Assembly (NCBI GenBank): GCA_003648225.1
Contig: QMOL01000037.1
Location: 1-14,682 of the forward strand
Length of the DNA: 14,682 bases
Origin: Chlamydiota bacterium
GTDB taxonomy: Bacteria; Auribacterota; UBA3054; B51-G9
Reading direction: 5' to 3'
The stretch's first letter is position 1. Each line of letters opens with the position of its first letter. Below the pieces are notes generated by a model that did not search any database, was not told the DNA's origin, and worked only from the letters and a program-made list of their open reading frames with translations. The translations under genes and the position numbers were made by a program. Below, in pieces: positions 7,069 to 13,668 of the stretch.

Positions 7069-8681
7069 AATATTCTACTTTTTCGCTTGAAACGGTAATT
7101 TTATCGCCCGAGATTTTTGCGGTTGCCGGAAGAATTTTTTATTAGCACCTGCGATTTCAAAATTCGACGGAGATTTTCCATCTGAAGTTTTCAGCCCTGC
7201 CGCATAATTAAAAGATAAGATGATTTTATTCCCCGAAATTTCATAATTTTTGTAAAGCGGTCCAGAGAAAACAATATTCGTAAATCCATAATTTTTCGCG
7301 AGCGCCCAAAGCGCGAGCCGATGTCCGACGGTAATTTCATTCTTCGGATGAATATTCCCGGAATTCCCGATATCCAGAGTTACCGCCATTCCGGTGTTTG
7401 TGAGGTTCAAGGAAAGGAATTGTGCCTCCCGCAGAAGTTCGGCGGATAAATTTCCTCTATCGCTGTATTTAAATGGTGCTATTTGAACAAAGTAAAAAGG
7501 GAAATCTCCCTGATTCCATTCCGAGCGCCAGCTCTTTATCATATCCGTAAACAGCTCGCGGTAATTCTTCGCTGTTCGCACATTCGACTCACCCTGATAC
7601 CAAAGCACACCCTTTATCGCGTAAGGAATTAAAGGAGCAATCATTGAGTTGTATAAAACGACCGGTGATTTGTAGCACAGTTGCATAGACAGCGGCGTTT
7701 TAGGCAGTTTTACGCCCTCGAATCCTTTTTTGTATTTCCACTCACCCGCGAGCGAAACTGCTTTTTCTTTTTCACCGCTCGGGGAAATTCCCATAGATTT
7801 AGCGGGTCCACGGAATCCGCCATCGTATTTTGAACAGTAATTCCAAATGACTATTGAATTTGTCCCGGTCAAGAATTGGCACCCGTTAATTTCATAATTT
7901 CTCTGGTGGCGGGCGAGTCCGAAAATCAGAGTTTTCCCTACAACATTTCCGTTTAACCAAACTATATCTTGCCCGTTAATCGCGCCGGGATTAACTATTA
8001 AATTTTTATATTTTTCAAGTTCATCAATGATTTTCTGAAAATTCTGATGCTTTTTAAGTACATCAGCTTTCATCCAGCTTTCAACTTTGGTTCCGCCGAA
8101 ATTCGCGGCGATCAGCCCAACCGGCACTTTTAACTTTTCACTTATTTCACGCACGAAGCAATAACCGACAGCTGATAATTCCGGAATTGATTCAGGCGAT
8201 CATTCTCTCCATTGCCCAATGCAGTTATCACATTCATAGGGCTTAGAATTAAACTTGTAAATGCTTATAAACCTTATATTCGAATTTGTTGCTGAATTAA
8301 TAACTTCCCGCGCGCCGTTCATTCTTTTTAAAGGGAACTGCATATTTGACTGACCGGAACACAACCATACTTCGCCGACAAGGATGTTTGTCAGTACGAT
8401 TTTTTCGTTTAGTATTTCAATCGTCATTTTTTGTGGATTGGAAACGGCGGGAATTGGCGAAAGAGATAATTTCCATCTACCTTCCGCATCCGCGAAAGTA
8501 TATTTTTTTACCCCATAAACTCAACCATAACTTTTTCAGCAGGTTTCGTAAAACCCCAGACAGGAATTTTTGAATCACGCTGTAGCACCATATTATTATT
8601 AAACACAGCCGGAAGAATTAACTGGGCGTTAATATTGAAAGTCGAAACAAACAGCAGCAAGCAAATTGATAGTATTTTCAT
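7069..8681 (-). pseudogene. Broken sialate O-acetylesterase (SGNH-type) gene
   Basis: The start is ATG 8681 with a signal peptide (MKILSICLLLFVSTFNINA) and AGG 5 nt upstream. In the family this secreted enzyme removes O-acetyl groups from sialic acids. Family motifs are spread over several frames: LPAVFNNNMVLQRD, VGEVWLCSGQSNMQ (nucleophile Ser), VPVGLIAANFGGT, GVLWYQGESN and IHPKNEITVGHRLALWAL (catalytic His). Lesions, in order: a frameshift at the G4 run (8511-8514); in-frame TGA at 8200-8202, where relatives usually have Cys before SPE; an apparent deletion near codons for LEKYKN (about 7990); and a frameshift near 7128, after which PATAKISGDKITVSSEKVE continues out of frame. The usual Asp of the D-x-x-H-P motif region appears as Asn (NIHP). 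Two of the lesions are short-homopolymer indels, which sequencing error could mimic; the others are not. I judge it non-functional. Confidence 0.85.
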
Positions 8682-8721
8682 AATAACCTAATATAAAGAA
8701 TTACAAGTGATTAATATTTTA

Positions 8722-8749
8722 ATTGTATCAAAAAAAAGCACAAAGGCAA
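8722..8749 (-). promoter_or_regulatory. Candidate promoter of the broken esterase gene
   Basis: Minus strand TTGCCT (8749-8744), a 16-nt spacer, then TACAAT (8727-8722). The -10 matches 5 of 6 and the -35 matches 4 of 6. The leader to ATG 8681 would be about 35 nt. Confidence 0.4.
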
Positions 8750-8858
8750 ATTAGTTATTTTTTTTATGGTTTGTAACGAAAATATATGATTCATTGCATT
8801 TGGTGTGATTGTGTTTCCCTGTGAACCATTATTTTCTAATATTTTGATCTAAAAATTG

Positions 8859-8891
8859 AACATTAATGTTATTGAAATCAAACAATGTTTG
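8859..8891. promoter_or_regulatory. Pair of related palindromes flanking a -35 box, possible operators
   Basis: AACATTAATGTT (8859-8870) is a perfect 12-bp palindrome. CAAACA-A-TGTTTG (8879-8891) is a second inverted repeat. Both share AACA...TGTT half-sites. Their centres are about 20.5 bp apart, near two helical turns. One lies just upstream of the -35 box, the other between -35 and -10 of the lipoprotein promoter. Repressor binding is inference. Confidence 0.4.
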
Positions 8892-8900
8892 TGATAATAT
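8872..8900 (+). promoter_or_regulatory. Candidate promoter of the broken lipoprotein gene
   Basis: TTGAAA (8872-8877), a 17-nt spacer, TAATAT (8895-8900). The leader to ATG 8951 would be about 44 nt. No Shine-Dalgarno is seen before this ATG. Confidence 0.45.
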
Positions 8901-8950
8901 ATTAACAGATCTTTTTGTATTTTATTTAAAAACTTATCAAACATTTTATA

Positions 8951-10150
8951 ATGAAACACTTAATTTATACCGTTGTTTTCTTGGCAGGATGTGCCGCAAC
9001 ACAAAATAAAATTATGAACAATAATTCCATGTCTTTTGCAAATGAAGTTGACTTTTTAAGACAGTACACCAAGACAATTGTTTTAGAAACAGGAAATGAA
9101 AAGGTTGCCGTTTGTCCCGAACTGCAGGGTAAAATTATGGTCAGCTCACTCAACGGCGATAACGGACAGACTTTCGCGTGGGTCAATCGCGGACATATCG
9201 CGTAGGGCGTAAATGATCCTGTTATAAACTCGTATGGCGGTGAAGACAGATTATGGCTTGGTCCTCAATTTGGTCAATTTTCGATTTATAATTTACCTGG
9301 GGATCCGTTTGACAAATGGTTTACTCCCCCGCCGTTTAATTCCGAGCCGTTTGAAGTCATATCGCGAACTCCATTGGAAGTAAAAATGGAAAAGGATATG
9401 ATAATAACCAATTATTCACATTTTGTTTTTAAATTAAAAGTATTAAGAAACATAAAAATTTTAAATCGTAAAGAGATTAAAAAGAAACTGGGAATATCAT
9501 TTCCTGATTCGGTAAAATGCGTTGGATTTCTCTCCGACAATACAATAATTAATACCGGTGACAAACCTTGGAAAAAAGAAACAGGGCTGCTTTCAATATG
9601 GAACATCGGAATGATGAAACCCACTGATGAAACGACTGTTATTTTTCCGTATAACAAAGGAGATGAAAAAGTTTTAGGCGAGATCGTTAAAGATGATTAT
9701 TTCGGCGAACACGTTCCAAAAGGCAGATTGAAAATTACTGATAAAGCTGTTCTTTTCAAAGGTGACGCGAGACACACAAGCAAAATTGGTCTCTCCCCTC
9801 TTCGCGCAAAAAATATTTTTGGGAGTTATGACGCGAAAAATAAAGTTCTTACAATTATAAAATACAGCAAACCAAAAGGCGATACTGATTATGTGAATTC
9901 TCTTATGAAAATTCAGGAATTCCCTTATCGGGGCGATGCGGTTAATTCTTACAATGACGGTGAAGCGCCGGGAAACAAACCCGGAAATCTTTATGAACTT
10001 GAATCTTCATCACCGGCGGCAAAATTAACTCCCGGTGAATCATTAAGTCATATTCACCAAACTTATCATTTTATTGGGAGTGAAAAAGAGTTGTCAAAAA
10101 TCTCAAAGAAACTTCTTGGTGTTTCAATAAATAAATTGCAGAAAAGATAA
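8951..10150 (+). pseudogene. Lipoprotein gene of the DUF6786-like family with one internal amber codon
   Basis: ATG 8951 opens a lipoprotein signal peptide (MKHLIYTVVFLAGCAATQ) with lipobox LAGC. The frame runs to TAA at 10148-10150, interrupted only by TAG at 9203-9205 (codon 85). Without it the product would be 399 residues, a normal size for the family as I recall it. The segments GKIMVSSLNGDNGQTFAWVNRG, then GGEDRLWLGPQFGQFSIY and WFTPPPFNSEPFEVISR, are what I recognise as DUF6786-like; the biochemical role is unknown. All residues after the TAG look conserved and in frame, so this is a recent nonsense mutation, from a sense codon such as GAG, CAG or AAG. Restart could occur at an internal ATG (9386 or later), but that product would lack the lipobox. 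Transcribed away from the esterase pseudogene. Confidence 0.8.
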
Positions 10151-10170
10151 TTGTTGCTTAAGCAACAATT
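10149..10170. terminator. Shared bidirectional terminator between converging genes
   Basis: A perfect palindrome: AATTGTTGCTT (10149-10159) and AAGCAACAATT (10160-10170). It follows the TAA of the plus-strand gene directly and contains the TAA of the minus-strand gene (10158-10160), which therefore encodes part of its last residues (RIVA) inside the hairpin. T-rich sequence follows on the plus strand (cttgtatttc); on the minus strand ATCTTTTCTG follows. Confidence 0.65.
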
Positions 10171-11360
10171 CTTGTATTTCTACACACCAAAATAACAAAT
10201 AGTAAATAATAAATGATAAATAGTAAGCAGCAAGGTTCCGGTATGCCATTACCTTTTAGAATAAGTGTGCAATTTTCAGCTCCGGTAATAGAAACTTCAT
10301 CGAAATAATTTGAAATTTCATCCGGTGCAAACAGAATTGACAATTCAGAATTTGTCAAGCTGGCAATTGTGAACGGCGTACCATAATCAACGAAGAACGG
10401 GGCATGAATATTCTGAACATCGCCGCTCAGTATTTGGTCACCTGCATTACCTACAGTAAAAACAGATGTAACGAAAGTATCAACAAGAACATCGCCGAAA
10501 TCAATCATTCGATAAGAGAGCCAGACAATCGGTTCATTAGTATATTCATAGCATCCCATATCGACAATTTTATTAATTATTCTCGGTTTCCCTTCCAAAT
10601 CCGGAGCTGAAGTCATCCATAAAGCATTAGAGCCTGCATTGATGCACGGTGAATTAGTCGCGAGTTTAAAGAATCCGGCGAAAGGATTCGCGAATTTTGG
10701 ATTATCGGAGATATTCCCTTCACCTGTCGGTAGTGGAATAGAGCAGCAATAAAAGAAATCCGGCTGACTTGAAGCAGAGTAATAATTATTTGAATAACCC
10801 GCGAAGTTATGATAAATGATAGAATTTTTTAATGAAGCTGAAGAGTCAAAATAAATACCACCGGCGAAATGATCCGCGCAATTGCTTGAAATAGTCGAAC
10901 TTTCGATTAAAGCATTTCCGATCGTATAGATTCCGCCGCCGTCATTAGAGGCATGGTTATTAATTATCAGAGAATTTCTAATAGAGCCGCCATAAGTCAG
11001 ACAAATACCCGCTCCGTTCAGTGCGGAGTTATTTGAGATTTTGCAGTAAGAAATTTCGCCGCCGAATTCGCAGTAAATTGCAGCGTAGTATTCCGAGTGA
11101 TTATCAAAGATTTCACAGTTTTCAATTTTTCCATTAGAGAGAAAATAAATTGCGGAGCCGTTTGGAGAATAATTATTATGCAATTGTGAATATTCAATTA
11201 AGCCGCCGTTATCACAGTAAACAGCGCCGCCCTTGTCTTGGTAGGCAGCAGCTCCGCCGAGAACATAAGTAATATTTCCGAAAAGTTCACTTCGCGAGAC
11301 GGTCCCTGTAAATGAAATATAAATTCCGCCACCTATTGATGCGAAATTACTTACGATCAA
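10158..11360 (-). CDS. Beta-helix protein with PEP-CTERM tail, 5' end apparently lost
   Basis: Residues 1-210 are right-handed parallel beta-helix coils: GGGIY, GGAVYCDNGG, NCEIFDNHS, SNNSALNGAGI, NNHASNDGGGIY and similar. A cap typical of such repeats follows (SPCINAGSN, LEGKPRI, DMGCYEY). Then an Ig-like segment (about 284-365, IDFGDVLVDTFVTSVFTVGNAG), then a good PEP-CTERM signal: IPEP, hydrophobic stretch, then R. Exosortase substrates need an N-terminal signal peptide, but none exists here. The frame is open upstream only to TGA at 11445-11447, has no ATG, and beta-helix-like sequence (GGKVDNCLIVSNF) already begins inside the 3' end of the neighbouring gene. The given start is TTG 11360, overlapping that gene's stop as TTGA. 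Either it is a 5'-truncated remnant or it was once fused to the neighbour by a frame now shifted. Production of a working protein is doubtful. Confidence 0.65.
   Translation of the reverse strand: MIVSNFASIGGGIYISFTGTVSRSELFGNITYVLGGAAAYQDKGGAVYCDNGGLIEYSQLHNNYSPNGSAIYFLSNGKIENCEIFDNHSEYYAAIYCEFGGEISYCKISNNSALNGAGICLTYGGSIRNSLIINNHASNDGGGIYTIGNALIESSTISSNCADHFAGGIYFDSSASLKNSIIYHNFAGYSNNYYSASSQPDFFYCCSIPLPTGEGNISDNPKFANPFAGFFKLATNSPCINAGSNALWMTSAPDLEGKPRIINKIVDMGCYEYTNEPIVWLSYRMIDFGDVLVDTFVTSVFTVGNAGDQILSGDVQNIHAPFFVDYGTPFTIASLTNSELSILFAPDEISNYFDEVSITGAENCTLILKGNGIPEPCCLLFIIYYLLFVILVCRNTRIVA
10191..10225 (-). repeat. 7-bp tandem repeat encoding the PEP-CTERM helix
   Basis: Five heptamers on the plus strand: AATAACA, AATAGTA, AATAATA, AATGATA and AATAGTA, followed by a diverged AGCAGCA (10226-10232). 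On the minus strand they encode the membrane stretch LLFIIYYLLFVI directly after the IPEP motif. Confidence 0.8.
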
Positions 11361-13072
11361 GCAGTTATCAACTTTTCCTCCGCGTCTGTCACCTGATTCA
11401 GCACAAATTTCCCGCTGACATTCAGCGTTTTGTGATACAGCCCGTCAATCGCCTCGTTATAAGTTCCGCCGACAACTGTGTCGCCCCATGCGGTTGCAGA
11501 AGCTCCTTCAACCGGTTCAGCGGAAAAAAGTAATTTTATGTTTCTTGTTACATCGAAAGACTCAACCCCTTCCGGCAATTTTTTTTCGTAATTTTCTAAA
11601 TTATTATGGTCGGGGTGATACAAATGTTTGAACGGACTTAACGGATCATTATAACCGATAAAAACATCGGCTGACAACGATTTTCCTCCTTGATCATAAG
11701 TCATAACTTCAGGTTGCCTCATTCCGAAAACCACAGAACTGAATCGCTGCCCTTCAACAGAATTATCCGATGTTTCTCCGCTTAAAAATTGAGGTATTAA
11801 TTTATCATCGGTTATCACAACAAGATTTGTCGTGTCCGCGCGCTTCATCATTACAGTTGCTTTTCTCAAAAGCCGCGCAACGCCATTTGAATTTTGATGC
11901 ACTATTATTCTAAAACTCAATGGAGCAGATGTCGGTTGAGGCGTTGAAGTTCCGTTCGCCATGCTCACTTTATTAAGAATTGCGTAGCCGACCCAGAGAC
12001 CGTTGCGCGGAAACGGTTTTTCCCCGCCGGGATAATTTGCGTCAAGCGCTTTTTCCGCTGTCATCGGCATATAAATTTTTGCGCCGGCTCCATCTTCAAT
12101 TTCCAATAAATTCTGGAATAACGCGCCTGAAGAAGCGGTTCCCGGCATATCATTTCTACGAACGATAAACCTCTGTGTCCATTTTTGACCCGGCTTCAAT
12201 ATTTTAGTTAATTTTTCCGGCATATTTTTCCAATGAAATTTTGTGTTTTCAAAATCACTGAACCAGTATGAAAGCGGGATATTTCCGGCTACGGGCAATT
12301 CCCCCGAAGGCGCCGCTTCGGAATTTTTCACGCGAATAGTCACTGTTTTCTCTACCGCGGATTTATTTACAATCTCAACATCTGCTTCTACCAAATTATT
12401 ACCAAATTCAACGCTCGAACTTCCAAGAAATGAAGCTTCTACCGGTCCGGAAAAATCCGATATTCCTTTACATTTTACCCAATAAGCTTTTCCGCTTTCG
12501 ATCTTTTCAGTTGATAGATCAGTTATTAGTTCCCATTCGCCTGATGAACTTAATTTATAAACCGGCTGTCCTGAATGAGCATTTGCTCCCGAAAAATATT
12601 CGCTAAAAGAGGGTGATTTATTTTCATCAACATAAAATCCGGCAAGGTTGTAAGAATTGGGATACCACTGTTTTTTTACTGTTTGCGCTTTGCCTTTTAC
12701 AGTCAAATTTATTTCCGGCGATCCTTCTTCTATTTTTATAAGATAAGCTCTCCCGCCGCTAAACGAAAATAAATTGTTGAGAAATTCTTTTGGATGCCCC
12801 TTAGGAAACCACGTTAACCATTCCGGCTGCTCGGGAAACATTTCCGATGTGTCCTGCACAAATTGAACCGAATTGAATTTTCTATTCCACGCCCAAACGC
12901 TTTCAACCGGCACCCCGGAAAAGACCGTATTACAATCAGCAGGTTCCAGCTGAACTTCTAAAAAGACAGCATTCCAACCCGAATGCAGTTTTAATATTTG
13001 AGTTTTATATTGTGCAAATGATTGAAAAGAAAATATGACTACTGAAAACCAAAGAATGTGCAAGACTTTCAT
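11357..13072 (-). CDS. Secreted protein of the 'LHSGWNAVFLEV' type, function unknown
   Basis: 571 residues from ATG 13072; GGAGG 8 nt upstream fixes this start over the in-frame TTG at 13087. Signal peptide 1-20 (MKVLHILWFSVVIFSFQSFA) then QYKTQ. The mature part begins ILKLHSGWNAVFLEVQLEP and includes VESVWAWNR, GGRAYLIKIEEG, YNLAGFYVD, GKAYWVKCKG, PLSYWF, LLEIEDGAGAKIYMPM and WVGYAILNKVS, then ends WGDTVVGGTYNEAIDGL, VSGKFVLNQVTD. I recall long secreted proteins in Lentisphaerota and Verrucomicrobiota with this same order of motifs; none has a known function to my knowledge. It appears full length, since relatives also end soon after a G-x-F-x-L-x-x-V segment. No catalytic motif or membrane anchor is visible. 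Its TGA stop overlaps the next frame as TTGA. Confidence 0.7.
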   Translation of the reverse strand: MKVLHILWFSVVIFSFQSFAQYKTQILKLHSGWNAVFLEVQLEPADCNTVFSGVPVESVWAWNRKFNSVQFVQDTSEMFPEQPEWLTWFPKGHPKEFLNNLFSFSGGRAYLIKIEEGSPEINLTVKGKAQTVKKQWYPNSYNLAGFYVDENKSPSFSEYFSGANAHSGQPVYKLSSSGEWELITDLSTEKIESGKAYWVKCKGISDFSGPVEASFLGSSSVEFGNNLVEADVEIVNKSAVEKTVTIRVKNSEAAPSGELPVAGNIPLSYWFSDFENTKFHWKNMPEKLTKILKPGQKWTQRFIVRRNDMPGTASSGALFQNLLEIEDGAGAKIYMPMTAEKALDANYPGGEKPFPRNGLWVGYAILNKVSMANGTSTPQPTSAPLSFRIIVHQNSNGVARLLRKATVMMKRADTTNLVVITDDKLIPQFLSGETSDNSVEGQRFSSVVFGMRQPEVMTYDQGGKSLSADVFIGYNDPLSPFKHLYHPDHNNLENYEKKLPEGVESFDVTRNIKLLFSAEPVEGASATAWGDTVVGGTYNEAIDGLYHKTLNVSGKFVLNQVTDAEEKLITA

Positions 13073-13080
13073 GACTAAAG

Positions 13081-13085
13081 CCTCC
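13081..13085 (-). promoter_or_regulatory. Ribosome binding site fixing the start at 13072
   Basis: GGAGG on the minus strand, 8-nt spacer to ATG 13072. It overlaps the in-frame TTG at 13087, which rules that out as the start. Confidence 0.8.
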
Positions 13086-13150
13086 AAATTTGAAAATAAA
13101 AATTAGGATAATTTTTTTCTTTATTCCGATTGATTAAAAACGTTATAAAT

Positions 13151-13179
13151 ATTATATCAAAATTTTATGTTCAATGCAA
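13151..13179 (-). promoter_or_regulatory. Candidate promoter of the secreted protein gene
   Basis: Minus strand TTGCAT (13179-13174), a 17-nt spacer, then a perfect TATAAT (13156-13151). Predicted leader about 72 nt. The -35 box coincides with the start codon of the plus-strand stub at 13174, so the two divergent units share DNA. Confidence 0.5.
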
Positions 13180-13375
13180 ATTAAAGTTAAAAAAACAGTT
13201 GAAAACTTATTCATTGGCTGCAGGCGCGATATTAATAGCTTCTGAAAATGCTAATGCTGTAATTCATCACACTGACCTTGGTTACGGAGCCGTTATTGAT
13301 TCAACGAACAACACTTTTGAAATTGATTTCGGCAATAATGATATAACTAATTTTATCATCAATTTGGTTAGTTAA
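13174..13375 (+). pseudogene. Frameshifted N-terminal stub of a secreted protein
   Basis: ATG 13174 gives MQIKVKK, and one base later in register the sequence reads QLKTYSLAAGAILIASENAN, then AVIHHTDLGYG and IDSTNNTFEIDFGNNDITNF to TAA at 13373-13375. The two parts join if the A7 run at 13189-13195 had six A. MxxKxKKQLKTYSLAAGA followed by a short Ala-rich cleavage region is a signal peptide of a type I recall on large repeat-rich proteins of this group. Only about 67 codons remain, so the gene is also cut short at the 3' side. Without frame correction only a TTG start at 13130 gives an open frame. Not expected to give a functional product. Confidence 0.65.
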
Positions 13376-13668
13376 TCGCTAATTTAATTTGGTTAAGCTG
13401 TTAAGTGATTAAGTGTTAAATCGCTTGATTTTCCAGCTTAAAATATAGTATATCAGATTAACATTATTGAATTCAATAACAAAAAGAAGCCGATTGACAC
13501 TATTTATACATACCAACTGTTTCGATCACCGCATTTAGTTGTAAATAAAGAAATTCTCGATTTTAATTTACTTTGATTTGAATACATAGTACAATTAATT
13601 TCACAATCGAAATGATAAACATACGAAATACATTCGTCATTTCATTGGAAATATTGTGCTTTTGTTTT
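13376..13668. other. Intergenic region without a recognisable gene
   Basis: Contains the 8/7-bp tandem repeat at 13393-13422, a perfect 16-bp palindrome TTATTGAATTCAATAA (13464-13479), and a weak stem-loop downstream of the last gene: GAAATGA (13609-13615) with TCATTTC (13637-13643). A short open stretch from 13475 (NNKKKPIDTIYTYQLFRSP) has no start and no family resemblance I know. It may be decayed sequence from the stub's lost body. Confidence 0.5.
13393..13422. repeat. Degenerate TTAAG tandem repeat
   Basis: Units TTAAGCTG, TTAAGTGA, TTAAGTG and TTAAATC start at 13393, 13401, 13409 and 13416, so the period is 8, 8, then 7. Directly downstream of the stub's stop codon. Confidence 0.65.

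Noticed and set aside
8346..8573. Plus-strand open frame of 75 codons over the esterase remnant
   Set aside because: It is antisense to conserved esterase codons, with no ribosome binding site or family resemblance.
6673..8681. Alternative genetic code (TGA read as an amino acid)
   Set aside because: The intact gene at 11357-13072 ends in TGA, Trp is encoded by TGG throughout, and the esterase remnant also has frameshifts and an apparent deletion that recoding cannot fix.
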